Assembly (NCBI GenBank): GCA_036936605.1
Contig: JAUPFV010000002.1
Span: 197,679,273-197,743,272, forward strand
From: Limnanthes douglasii subsp. nivea
Taxonomy: Eukaryota > Streptophyta > Magnoliopsida > Brassicales > Limnanthaceae
Direction of reading: 5' to 3'
DNA length: 64,000 nucleotides
Position 1 is the first letter of the stretch; every line of letters starts with the position of its first letter. Shown piece by piece: positions 20,319 through 30,844 of this stretch. Both the position numbers and the translations under genes were made by a program. Below the pieces are notes generated by a model. The model searched no databases. It saw nothing but the letters and a program-made list of their open reading frames with translations, and was not told the DNA's origin.

Positions 20319-22431
20319 TCACAACAAAGCTAAAACAAGTCCAATAATAAGGACAAACAACCAAGGAGAGAAGAGCTGCAGGACTTGATCTCTCCACCTA
20401 AGCGCACCCGCTTCCCCACGATCTACAGGCATAGTAACAATCAAGCGAACAACGTCTAGCAATCTGTCGTCCGTAGTACGTGGTGGTGGAGTAATAGTAT
20501 GCAAACCATACTCAGTCAGGTACCTCCAGTATGTGTTCGTCGTAGACTGTCTATATGTGGCAATGGTAACGGTCAACCACTCCTCAGATAACATGTGCTG
20601 ACGCCAATCAAGCCATGTGCTATCTCGCCATGTGTACCTCGCCAAATCTCCCTTCTTGTAACCCGGTCGGAGTACAAGTGGGAGTTCGGGCTCATCCTGA
20701 ACCCGTCCGAACTGGCGCATAACCCGATCAGGCATGTACCCTTCGACCGTGCTCATCATCCGCAACGGATAAATGATGGTGCGGATCTCCTGCACGGGGA
20801 ACTGGACTCTGATATCCTGGTATGGCTCAAATATGACCTGTTCCAAAAAATTAAAACACTTACATTTTTAAAAAATAAAACTTAATATTAGACTATTCCT
20901 GACTACTAAAATTTAAACACTTACATTTGTCTCCTTCTGATCTGCAAGGAGAGTACGAACAACCGATTTGGGGCGGATGTTTTGCCCAACAATCCGCTTT
21001 GGTAGCCACTTCACAATCCTAGGCTGTCTCGCTACGTGGTCCGCATTCTCTGAGGATCTAAACGCGGGGAAGTGGTCATAAATCCAGTAATCAAGCATAG
21101 CTAAAAATCCGTAAAGGTTATGCTTCGATGCTTTCGAAGCATCACCCAAACCACGGAACAGGAATGCCAATGCACTCGTACCCCATGCGATGTTCCACAA
21201 CCCAGTATCCACATTCGACAACCTGTACAAGTAGTCAGCCTTGACACTTTTCTGACTAGTATCCGCAAAAATAGTGCAACCAAATTAGAACATCAGGTAT
21301 GCTCGTGATACCTGGCGGATAGTCTCAGCATCAGTCTGCTCGACGCAGCGACCGCTGATAAAAGTCTCCCACAGCCACTTGATGTTGAAGCCAACGCCTC
21401 TAGTGGATTGTATCTCTGCACAGACCTCATCCACTTTCAAACCTAACATACTAGCATAATAGCTGTATGCCTCATCACGTGGAGCCGTGACTACATCCAA
21501 GGTCTGGCCAACTATAGGAAGACATGTAATGCAGCTGACATCGTTGAGGGTAATCGTCATCTCCCCAAATAAGAAATGGAACGTGTTGGTCTCCTGATGC
21601 CAACGCTCAACGAATACCTCATCAAGTACGGAGTGCGTGAAGTACTGAGGCAAGTGGGCTATAAAAAGACCGAAAAGAGTCCGTGCCAAATGTCGCTGCA
21701 CCTCTGGCTGAGCACTGAGGTCCCACATACGAAGCACATTATAATGTGCCTGTATGCCTAATGTAGTGCGACCCTGTAATAAAAAACTAAGTCAGAAATT
21801 AATAATAGTAAAAATAAGAAACTAGACGTTTAATAGTTTGGTACTTACCTATCCTATGAAAACGTGATACGCCTCGTGCTCCTTGTAGTCAGGAAACAGA
21901 GGTATCTTGTTGCATTTGAGAAATGCAAACGTCTTCCGTTGCTCCTCTGTATGGATCGCATCGATATGCTCCTCATCGATGGTGTCCTGCTCAGGGTCCC
22001 TAGTGGCATCCACCCTATAACTAACAGGTGGTGGATGTGTACTAGTATGCGCAGGGGATGGAGCTCTGCGAGCGGGAGAGGGAGGTGGTGGATCACTAGA
22101 AGTGGGAGGTGGTGATCGGTGTGATGAAGACGTCTCGCGTTGTGAGGAGCCTCCGCCTCTACTATCATCGACTGCAATATCTGAGTTTTTTTCTTTCCTC
22201 TTCCCATGGTTGATTCGGCGCAAACACCGATCACTCCTTATTCTGTCCTCCTCCTCCCTAATACGAATAGTCTCAGGGTCCTCAGCTAAATCCCGTCTGC
22301 GCTTGGCATCGCAGACCCGCTCATCCTCGACGGCCCGTACAGTCTTTAGACTCTTCCCTTGGGATGGAGCCTATGACCCAGGGGAATACGCCCTAGATCG
22401 AGGAAGACGTCGCTCCTCAACCGCGTCTGGC
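20319..22431 (-). pseudogene. Plant mobile domain (PMD, MAIN-like) gene, three exons, three nonsense codons
   Basis: PMD proteins are plant nuclear factors related to MAIN/MAIL1 and to transposon-borne copies. Exon A, about 22431-21849, encodes a Pro/Ser-rich N-terminus and ends in the KEHEAYHVFIG region. Exon B, 21773-20925, carries the PMD core, with ERWHQETNTFHFLFGEMTIT and WETFISG. Exon C, 20837-20319, has EPYQDIRVQFP, RQFGRVQ and WLDWRQHML. Introns 21848-21774 and 20924-20838 begin GTAAGT, end CAG, and keep phase 0. In-frame stops lie at 22373-22371, at 21851-21849 (the last codon before an intron, where CAG is likely ancestral) and at 21287-21285. The start codon is not identified. Splice sites are intact, so decay is recent. 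Confidence 0.85.
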
Positions 22432-22721
22432 CTACAAAAATACAAAAAAATTACGAAATTAATAATAGTAACATATGATGTAACCCACAAAATTAAAAAA
22501 ACAACACTCTAATTCGCAACCGAACTCCCTATAGAAAGTTATTTCTTATAAATTTCAATTTTTTGTTAAAAAAAATGCAATAGTAAAACCTTTAAAACTA
22601 TGATCGGGCAATTGTTTTTTAAAAAAGGTTGTGCACCATAAGTGCACAGCAGGCTGTATCGAGCGACACAGCTGCTCGCACCGGTGGTGCGCCTAGGGCA
22701 GCACCATCGTTGCCCTCTGCC

Positions 22722-22759
22722 GGCCATTTTCCAGCCGACAACTTGGCTGGAAAATGGCC
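22722..22759 (+). repeat. Perfect 15-bp inverted repeat (stem-loop)
   Basis: GGCCATTTTCCAGCC (22722-22736), an 8-nt loop, then its exact reverse complement (22745-22759). Telomere-like CCCTAA fragments follow (22763-22830). It lies upstream of the PMD gene, inside the MULE. Confidence 0.85.
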
Positions 22760-22760
22760 A

Positions 22761-23050
22761 CTAAACCCTAATATTTTGCCTAATTCGAACCCTAATTTTA
22801 TACTTAAACCCTAAATTCTACCCTAAATCTAACTTAAATCCTAAATTCATACCTAAAACTAACAAAATTAACAAACAAATTTAGATTAGGGAACTTATGT
22901 AGGTGGTGGTGGGGGGTTTTTGTTTTTCACCATGATGAAGGAGGAGGAGGAGTGGTGGTGGTGGTAGCTTGCCGGAAAAATTGAGAGAGAAGTGAGAGTG
23001 TTTGAGAGTTAGAGAGAAGTGAGAGAAGTGAGGGAAGTGAGAGAAAGTGT
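22761..23050 (-). other. PMD upstream region: CCCTAA-type motifs and purine-rich microsatellite
   Basis: Degenerate AACCCTAA units at 22763-22830, GGAGGA/GGTGGT runs at 22935-22968, then GAGAGAAGTGAGAG-type repeats at 22983-23050. On the - strand the last part is CT-rich, as in many plant 5' leaders, so it may be the PMD promoter and leader. Confidence 0.4.
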
Positions 23051-23206
23051 AGGGAAAAATATTGTGGATGGAAGTTAGTAAAACAAATTGGCTTATATAC
23101 CTAGAAAAGGGTATTTTTGGAAAAAATTGGATATATTTAGATCAACTTCGGGTATACTCAAAATTGGGTATACTTAAACCTGAATTGGGTATATATAGTT
23201 TGACCC

Positions 23207-23215
23207 TAATTATAA
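23207..23215 (+). repeat. Right 9-bp target-site duplication of the MULE
   Basis: TAATTATAA, identical to 18397-18405. The following ATTGAAAACAAGAATGCC continues exactly as at 61966 and beyond. Confidence 0.85.
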
Positions 23216-23740
23216 TTGAAAACAAGAATGCCGATCAAACCAATATTTCTAAAAATATAATTTAGTTTTCAATTCCAAACAACTTGATATAAGTTGTTTC
23301 AAAAAATGAAAAAAAATCTAAAGTGAAAAAGTGAAATGCTAGTATCCTATATTGCCATATAAGTTGTTCAGTTCTTTTTTTCTTTTTGTAATGTATCTTT
23401 TTCATTATAACTAGATAAATTGTTCGGTTATTTTTGTAGTTTTTTATATCACCGATATTCGATATACAATGAAAAAGATATATTTAAAGATAAAAATAAC
23501 CACGGTGAAATATATTTTTGGATAATTTGGGTTGTGAAATGCTAGTATCCGATATATTCATTTCTATATAAACGATTTCCACAAGATTTTATCTTTTGCT
23601 ACGCATCGTTCATTTTACCAGTAGTATTAAGCAAACAGTTAATTCTTTTTCGACTTTTTGGCTTTCTGAAAAACAAAACATAAATATAAACATAATCATA
23701 ATCATAAACAGGTCAATTCTAAGAATGATATTTTCTTCAA
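23216..23740. other. AT-rich spacer
   Basis: The first 20 bp continue the block-B-like sequence. After that I see only AT-rich DNA with short internal similarities (GTGAAATGCTAGTATCC at 23331 and 23534). No coding potential seen. Confidence 0.5.
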
Positions 23741-23743
23741 AGC

Positions 23744-24840
23744 TTGGGAACTGGAGATATTGACCTTCTCGTAGATATAATTACAATCAATAGACAACTT
23801 ATCGGTACCCACCGGCACGACCTTACGACTGTGATACAGATGAACGTGATTGTGGGGTGTCATAATGAGATTTTTTTATGTTATGTGATAGGAAGAATAC
23901 TGTGGCGCAAGGTGATCGAGGCGTCAAAGTACACGCGCCAGAGAGATATAATGAAATGGAATGATTCAGTTGCAGATGAGGCATTTAGAACCGCAAAACA
24001 ACGTTTTTAGGCAAAGACAAAGAACAATCCATTCGACATTCCTCTTCCTGATCGGGATATATATATATTGATGAAATTGAATTGGAACTTGTGGAGGACA
24101 TGGAGAAGGACATTTTCGAAGAAAGTGGGGATGAATGGTATCAAAAGAATGAGACTAAAAACTTGACATATGTTCCTCCAATCGATGCTAATCCTTGTGA
24201 AAATAATCAGCCTAAATTGTTTGCTATTGGTCTTTGGCTGGAATAATTAACAACTGTGGGTAATGTAAACGACTATAAGGATGATAATGGTTGGGGTGAT
24301 GATAATAGGTGGGGTGATTCCTCAAAATCGGAAGAATTAGAAAAGATTGATAGCGGGTGGGATAATTCCTGGCGAACAAAACATGACGACAAGACATTGA
24401 TGTCAAATAAAGGGTGAGGAACTCCCTCATGGGGAACAAAACATGAGATGGGTATAAGGCGGGGAAATTACTCTTGGGGAACAAAACAAGAGTTAAGTAG
24501 AGGGTGGGGAAATTCACAGAATCAGAATAATGCTCTGCAATCTGTAGGTGTCAGAGACAAAGGATGGGACGATTCTTGGAACCAAAATAGTGTTTCACAA
24601 TCTGTAAGTGTTGGAGATAACAGGTGGGGCGGGAGGAAATGGGGAAATTATGGTCCGGTTCAAAGATACGGTGATAATTCAGGATCATGAAATGGAGGGT
24701 ATCAGACGATGTATGCATACGGTAACAACAACTCAAAGTTTCAGCGAGATGATAATCAAACAACTGGTAACTGGGGGGATCATAGAGGTAACAAAGAGCA
24801 TGGCTTTGTACCAAGGTGGGGCTGATATATTTGTGGCCTA
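23744..24840 (+). pseudogene. Decayed intronless gene with a C-terminal GW/WG-rich region
   Basis: 23744-24009 encodes a stretch with KVIEASKYT and IMKWNDSVADEAF, then a TAG where Trp is likely, then KTKNNPFDIPLPDRDIYI. In another frame an acidic stretch follows (EDMEKDIFEESGDEWYQKN). From 24253 to 24690 one frame, broken by one TGA near 24415, carries about ten Trp in GW, WG or SW contexts (NGWGDD, NRWGDS, SGWDNSW, RGWGNS, DKGWDDSW, NRWGGRKWGNY), then NWGDH. Clustered GW/WG is the signature of Argonaute-binding 'AGO hook' proteins. No introns are evident, so it may be a retrocopy. I do not recognise the gene. Confidence 0.5.
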
Positions 24841-25290
24841 GTTTGACTGTGAGATCAACCCAAGTATATAATTTACTATGTTTATAGGTTTGGTTTCTGT
24901 GTTGTTTTAAGTCCTTAAATGTGTATGATTGCTACTTGGTTCCTCTGTGTGTTATAATTTTTTGTTATATATTTGATAAAGATGTTTTGTGGTCAATATA
25001 TATATATTTGAGAATTTCAGTATAGCTCTGTATGATACAACACACATAATAGCACAATATTACAAAATAGAGATTCAATGCAAGCACACACGAACAATAT
25101 TCACTAGAGAATACACACAGTAGAACGTACTACAACACAACATGACAAAGATGTGTATAATTCCAACCCATACAATTATGCACATACTACAAACTACACA
25201 CCCTTCAACACAGTAACTATACGAAGCAAGTGTAGACATGCATAAGTTTTAGATTATGATTTGAAAGGCAGTCGCCAAACTTAAGGGAAC
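24840..25290. other. Non-coding AT-rich stretch
   Basis: It holds T-rich and (TA)n tracts and a CACAC/ACAAC-rich portion at 25040-25210. Nothing identifiable as a gene. Confidence 0.5.
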
Positions 25291-25450
25291 ATGGGTTTAG
25301 AACCCTTGATAGAGCTGGCGACTATAAAGAATAACCAAGAAAGAAGATAAAATTTATAGTCACCGCAGGCTCCAAATTAGGCTCTAGACCATCTTTAAAC
25401 CCAGAACATATAAGAGATTTAATAATATGCCCAACTAATCTAAAGCCCGC
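25290..25450 (-). promoter_or_regulatory. Promoter-like module M, copy 2
   Basis: On -: GCGGGCTTTAGATTAGTTGGGC, then ACTATAAATTTT at 25360-25349, then a leader including TTGGTTATTCTT and TCTATCAAGGGTTCTAAACC, which also occurs in copy 1. The order and spacing match copy 1 although the sequence has diverged. Confidence 0.45.
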
Positions 25451-26164
25451 ATGAAAAAAATTCAAATATGTTACCGAGGATGCTGTATTTCGTTTTTGTA
25501 TGGACTAGTTGTTTTTATGACTAGTTTTTTTTATGTTTACATTTTAATCTCATACGTCTTAAAATTTGTATTATTAATCTCTCGCACATGTAAGTATTAT
25601 TGAGAAGCAAAAATATGGCAGCCAAAATATTGTTATCTTATGTTGTAATTGGTCTCTAAAAAACGGTCTCATAATATTATTAGAAATTTATAGTCATCTG
25701 TCGAGTCAACATCCATCTAGATTTTATCATCTAATATTATTATTTACCATTTACCCTAGTTTTAACATTTACTTTTTTTCTAGATTTATTGGATTAGACA
25801 AGGTTAAAAAGATAAAACTCAATTATCCAAGCCCATCTTACTTACCTAAATCAGACACAATACCCACATACAAATGAGACCCAATACTGAAATCAGAAAT
25901 CATAAACCCTTGATTTCTAATCTGATAACCACCAAATGCCTAATTCGAGAAACCTAAAAAACATCATTCTTCTTTCGTGTCTTCAAGATTCTGTTTACAC
26001 TGCCTTTACGATTCTCTTATGCACAAAATTTAATTTCACGATGGTATAACATTATTACAAAGATAAGTAAAAGGCACAATATTTATAGTTTTGTCTTACT
26101 ATATAGTTTTATTTGATAGATTTGTTTTATATACTTCATGCTTGAATAAGGATTTTTTTTAGCG

Positions 26165-26575
26165 TCAATTACCACTACGATGGGAAATTATCGGGGAAGA
26201 AAGCAAAGTACAAAGGGGGAAACCCAACAATCATCGATTTCATAAACCTGGATAAGTTTTCTATCTTCAAACTACATACCATACATGCCCTTACAGAAGT
26301 AGGTACCGTGAGGGTATTTTGTTTTCCCTTACTCATTGTCGGGTTCATGCAATTCTATTAGTCTAATAAAGACAGATGTGGACTAATATGAGTTAACCAC
26401 AAAGCTTCGTAGTGGTAGGTTAGTCAACATATATTCAGACAAAAATCCACCCTTAGAAATTGTATCTCATACTAAACTAAGAAATAAAAGTATAATTCGT
26501 ATTGTCGATGTTAAAGGAAGTAGTAGTATCTTTGTAACAGAGTCTGTAAGTGGTTTTCTAGAGGATTTTTGCGGT
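26165..26575 (+). pseudogene. PB1-like N-terminal fragment of a MULE-type transposase (R2 copy 1)
   Basis: The frame reads VNYHYDGKLSGKKAKYKGGN, then IIDFINLDKFSIFKL, and later LRSGRLVNIYSDKNPP. This resembles the PB1-like N-terminal region of plant MULE transposases (a hydrophobic 'F-HYDG-L' start, then 'D-FS-FEL'). No zinc finger or DDE domain follows. The second copy lies at about 37374-37780. Confidence 0.4.
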
Positions 26576-26948
26576 GATAATGGTCGAAAATATAGAGGGT
26601 GACAATGATGGTGTAGTTTATGTTACTAATGGTGTAAAGGTTGATGTTAATGACAGTCTACAGAAAATTATAAACGAGGATGTTGTACAGGTTGATCCCA
26701 ATGCTAGTGTACCAATTGATGTTAATGATGGCGTACGAGATAGTTTAGAGAGTGATGGGGATGATGTACAAGTTAATGTCAATGATGGTGTACGGACTTA
26801 TTCTATTAATGGTGTAAAGGAAAGTATAAAGGATGATGGGGATGATTTACAATTTAATGATAATGATGGTGTACATGTTGATGTTTATAATAATGTACAA
26901 ATTAATGTAAGAGATGTGGTAGGGGTTGATGTTACTGATGGTGTATAA
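26574..26948 (+). CDS. Acidic protein with VDVNDGV-type repeats (R2 copy 1)
   Basis: A 124-codon frame; its first codon (26574) is ATA, and the nearest ATG is two codons on. It is built from imperfect units such as VKVDVNDS, VPIDVNDGV, VQVNVNDGV, VHVDVYNNV and VGVDVTDGV. It is strongly acidic with no membrane segment or Cys. Copy 2 (37782-38156) keeps the frame with five substitutions (N-K at 11, R-Q and S-A at 94-97, G-E near the end). Acidic V/D-rich linkers follow PB1-like domains in some plant MULE transposases, so it may be the downstream part of the fragment at 26165. Function unknown. Confidence 0.4.
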   Translation: MIMVENIEGDNDGVVYVTNGVKVDVNDSLQKIINEDVVQVDPNASVPIDVNDGVRDSLESDGDDVQVNVNDGVRTYSINGVKESIKDDGDDLQFNDNDGVHVDVYNNVQINVRDVVGVDVTDGV

Positions 26949-27039
26949 ATGGACCCAAATATTACTCATGATGTATAATTTGACCCAAATGTAGGAACTG
27001 AAATAACTCTCAACAGAATAGACAGAAAGAAATGTTGTA

Positions 27040-27200
27040 TAAAAACTTAGACAAAGCTAGTGAGTCTGAAGAATAACCAAAAAGGAAAAGAAAATGTATA
27101 GTCATCCCGTTTGAAAATTAGATTTCCGCCCATATTTAACACTAGAACATAAAAAAAGCTTTAATAAAAGGTCCAAATAACTTAATGCCCACATTAAAAT
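27040..27200 (-). promoter_or_regulatory. Promoter-like module M, copy 3 (inside R2 copy 1)
   Basis: On -: GTGGGCATTAAGTTATTTGG at the site II position, GACTATACATTTT at the TATA position (27102-27091), then TTTTTGGTTATTCTTCAGACTC. The TATA is degraded. It stands directly upstream, on the opposite strand, of the VDVNDGV frame. Confidence 0.4.
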
Positions 27201-27849
27201 ATTAAAACATGTTAAACATTTTAATTTTTGTTCACATTATATTTTCTAGTGGCATGTTATATATATATATATATTAACTCATTATTTATTGTACATTAAA
27301 GAAATGTTCATTTAATTTAATTAAGTTTTTACAAATTGTCTCTAAGTTTGAGGTGAGTTTGACATTCTTCGGATAATTTTTATGTTGCAATATTTTTTTA
27401 ACCTCATCTTCAAGATTAGATAATGGCCTTTTGAAGCAATTAACTTTGTATTAGAGTGATATAATTTTGTATATGCAGGTTTTTTTATATATTTTAATTT
27501 TATAGAAAAAGAACGTCTTCATTCCATAACATGATCGGAGAACTTTTTGTAAGGTTCGGGTCGTTTATTATAAGACTCTTCTACGTATCGCCTCAAACAT
27601 ATTTTTATATGTCAAATCAACATGCTTGCTAGCCTAAGGGGGGAAAGACACCGAGAAGTTTTAATTTATGCGAACAATTTGGCAAAATGAAGCCACTTGA
27701 GTGTTTTTAAATGGTATGTCATTACTCATTTTGATTATTACCGATATGTCTAAAGAGAGATCCTCATGCATCGTATTGATGATAGCGATTGAGGGTCAAT
27801 TGCATTTATAAAATGTTGGTTGTATCGTAGTTTTTAATAAGCTTTAAAG

Positions 27850-28140
27850 AATCTGGTGTTGGTAAAAATTGATTGGATAGTAGTTTTGGAAGATATTTAA
27901 GTCGTGTAGTATTAAACTATGCATGGAGAGAGGAGAGAGAATTACGATGCTTGCATTTAATATTTAGAGAGAGAAAATGGAACTCATTTAATGCTGTATT
28001 TCGAGCTATTTATAATCTTTTTGGTTCGATGGGCTATATGGATCGGGTCGTTTAACCGGGTCAGCCTTATAAGCCCACAGGCACAAAAATAAGTAAAGTA
28101 GGCACTTAGCTGAGTCACTAGGCATATTTCTTACTCATCA
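27850..28140 (-). repeat. Putative 3' LTR of Tat-2
   Basis: On - the sequence begins TGATGAGTAAG at 28140, like the TGATGAG start of the Tat-1 and Tat-5 LTRs. It contains a TATA box (ATTATAAATAGC, near 28015-28003) and then CT-rich leader text. A G-run resembling a polypurine tract lies about 25 nt before it (near 28170). The inner end is not resolved, so the left coordinate is approximate. Confidence 0.4.
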
Positions 28141-28249
28141 TGATTTAGTTTATAGGTCTAAATTACCCCCCTAAGAAAAATCCGACCCTCTTGTCGTTTT
28201 AGCCTCCAACAAAATCCAACCCTATCATCTAGCCCCCTTAGCTCTCTCA

Positions 28250-28605
28250 GAAGTAATTTGGGAGAGCTAATACAACAAATAATTTATGAACCCCCTCCGA
28301 AAGATATGCTTAAAGTAGTTATTTCTCAAAGTTCGCAACTTTAATATGGTCTATTTTTCAAGATACATGTCAAGTAGTTATTGGATCTACTGATCGGTTT
28401 CACTTTAGGTAATCATGTTTACATGAAAGAGGAAATGGGCTACATTTAATAGCTTCTTTTTATTATTGACGGTTCCTTTTCCCTAGTAAAACCACTCAAG
28501 TGCTTATTCCCTACCTTTATAATGGTAAATGTTTTACTATTGTTATTTCTAGAGTGAGAAAGACTTAGTCTAAAACTTTAGATAGAGAAATAGTCAAATT
28601 TCTCA
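28250..28605 (+). promoter_or_regulatory. Promoter region of the Tat-2 antisense gene
   Basis: Contains ACTCAAGTG, then CTTTATAATG (TATA, 28515-28524), then TATTTCTAGAGTGAGAAAGA. A second copy lies at 30845-31195, and a related segment lies in Tat-4 (near 54480-54140, reverse strand: CTCAAGTG, TATATAAATG, ATTTCTAGTGTGAGAAA). Conservation between elements argues that it is a functional antisense promoter. Confidence 0.55.
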
Positions 28606-29249
28606 ATTTAAAATTTACCTTCTTTTTGTTCCTTGTTCATCGCAAAAATAAAATTTTCTAATACTACATAATGTTTGTATGTTTACAATCAGGAATGTAT
28701 TAGTCAAATGAGGTTTTCTTAATTTATCCAAGTTGGAAAAATAAAAAAAAGGCAAGCCATAATCGATGCTGGATTACCCACTTCACCAGGTGAAGTGGTT
28801 GAGAATCAATCTTCTGAATACAGTAAGGTTTACTCATCTAACAAATAACAAATCCCTTCTAAACCAAGCCCCATTGCCCAGTCTTCTACATATCCTGACA
28901 AATCTGTTTGGTTAACTAAACCATTCTCAACAAAAAAAGTTAGCAATTGTAAATCTCATTTGACCTTTATCGACATGGGATCGGGTATAGGCGAAATTAC
29001 TCATCGCAGAATCACCAAGATTTCTAAAGCTAAAGACAAGCTTCCCTCATTGAACAAATTAACTGAAACTTCTACTGATGCTAGCAATCGCCAAGGTAAC
29101 TTTCGACCCTGGGAGATGCTACTACAACAAAACTTCCTTTGCAACTTATTTCAAAAACAAATCCTACAATTTCATCTGTTGAACCCCCTCGAATTGAGGA
29201 AAATAATGCTTTTATACAATCTAGTGAACCCTCAAAACAAAGGCTGTTA

Positions 29250-29945
29250 GGATAATTTCCTAACAAATTACCTAAATGATTATGATAGAAAAAGAAATAA
29301 AAAGAGAGAGAAACATAGAGAGAAAATAGAAAAAATGTGTAATGGTATTATCGATAGAATCTTCCCTTTACATCTGATACTCACCTCCTATTTATATGCA
29401 TCATATAGATAAATGACAGTTACTAGAATAATTACTCCCACTAACTACATGTGCGAGTGCATTTACATTATGGAGCCTGAATTTATGATTTAAACGTTAG
29501 TGGTTTGACTAAGCTTATTGATATAACATTCCACCATTATTTTGACCTTCTTTGTTATGAATCGAGCTCGGCCGATGTTATCCGTGTGTTAGGCCGAGCG
29601 TGCTTCTTATCAATCATCTTCTGCTCGGTCACAAATTCTGCTCTGCTCGGTCACAAATCCTGCTCTGCTCGGTCATAAATTCACTCTGCTCGGCAAATCC
29701 TGCTCTGCTCGGTCACAAATTCTGCTCTGCTCGACAAATTCTGCTCTGCTCAGTCACAAATCCTGCTCTGCTCGGCAAATTCTGCTCTGCTCTGCGGACC
29801 AGCTCTACTTTCTTCCATAGAATTCGGTTATGGTTGAGATCTTTATTCTTCTTGCTTGTTGCTTAGATTCATGCTGCGTTTAGGGTTTCTTTATAATCTT
29901 TGATTATTGTGATCTGCTTGGCTTGCCTTATTATGTATCAGATGG
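29250..29945. repeat. Insert in the Tat-2 antisense gene with TCTGCTCTGCTCGG-type tandem repeats
   Basis: The antisense frame is readable up to about 29245 and again from about 29942. Between them lies foreign sequence starting TGTTAGGATAATTTCCTAACA, an LTR-like palindromic start, with about eight degenerate copies of TGCTCTGCTCGGTCACAAAT (29628-29800). It could be a solo LTR. No clear target-site duplication was found. Confidence 0.5.
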
Positions 29946-30844
29946 AGAATACCCCCTCATCAAAGGTCACAAGTGACGGAAGAAAAAATGGATGATACCC
30001 CCTTAGAGATATCCGGTTAAACTAAGGACACTCGGAATATGACTCAGGAAAAAAGAAAAAAGAATATCTTGCCAAAATCCGAACCACTTCTCGAGTCCCT
30101 TATTGGGCGAGTCGGGCCCAATTTCATTAAAGTTGGTGTCAAGTATCTACTTGCTTTACATAGGATAGCATACGTTTATTTTCATCCATCCAAATTGGAT
30201 GGGATCCATAAAAAATAGGGATTTCCCGAATCAATCAAAGTGAAGCTACTTCCACCTGAAGATACTCCAATGGACTGCAAGTTTGGAGATTTGGTGGTTT
30301 ATATTGGTGTACTTAATTGGGGCCTTCGGTTTCCCCTAGACCCGGAAATAGTAAGGTATTTACACTTGGTAACATTATCCCCAAGCCAACTAAGCCCCAA
30401 CGCGTGTACGTTGTTATCTAGCATCATAGATTCCAGACTACCCAAAATTTGGATGACTATAGAGCAACTAGTTGATGTGGCTGGTTTGTGTCGAAAGGTC
30501 ATATCCTCTTTTATTATTTTAATATGGGGAATGACTATAAAGGTTTTGATGACCTGCTAGAAGCTGACAAGCCTTGGATGACTCACTTTTTTTTATTAGT
30601 GGTGCTTAGGAAAACGGTAGAAAATTCACGTCTAAAGGAAATCTAAGTATGCTCATAAGACACTGGAAGAGCTCAAGTAAGTATCTTTATTGATTTCTTT
30701 TGTTTCCATATTTTGATGTTATTATTTCTCATTTTGGATTTGTTCTCCATAGGTGGGCTCTCACCATATTTCCTGAAACCCAGTTGACCATTTTTCAGTG
30801 GTCCACCGATTCAACTTTATGAAAGTTGTTTTCTCGTCTTCCAA

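Larger units (their letters stand above)
18406..23206. mobile_element. Mutator-like element (MULE, 4801 bp) carrying a transposase remnant and a PMD gene
   Basis: Bounded by GGGT...ACCC and exact 9-bp duplications TAATTATAA, the size expected for MULEs. The ends share an inverted core, AATTCAGGTTTAAGTATACCC (left near 18418-18437, right near 23167-23185). GTATACCCAA-type motifs recur near both ends. Inside are a FAR1-type transposase N-terminus on + (18714-19688) and a PMD gene on - (22431-20319), so the two genes converge. No DDE catalytic domain is visible, so the element is non-autonomous. PMD genes travelling in plant MULEs are an established association. Confidence 0.88.
25634..27799. 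repeat. R2 repeat, copy 1 (2166 bp)
   Basis: Nearly identical (a few substitutions and 1-bp indels) to 36844-39010. It starts TATCTTATGTTG and ends GATTGAGGGTCAA; beyond these points the two copies differ completely. No terminal inverted repeats, no helitron 3' CTRR and no target-site duplication are obvious. It contains a PB1-like fragment, the VDVNDGV-repeat frame and a module M. A mobile unit or a segmental duplication are both possible. Confidence 0.85.

Noticed and set aside
22102..22512. 136-codon frame on + in the MULE
   Set aside because: Opposite strand of PMD exon A.
25634..27799. R2 as a Helitron
   Set aside because: The 5' end could be read as TC, but the 3' end lacks CTRR and the usual hairpin.
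27873..28055. 60-codon frame on +
   Set aside because: Overlaps the probable Tat-2 LTR and has no recognisable feature.
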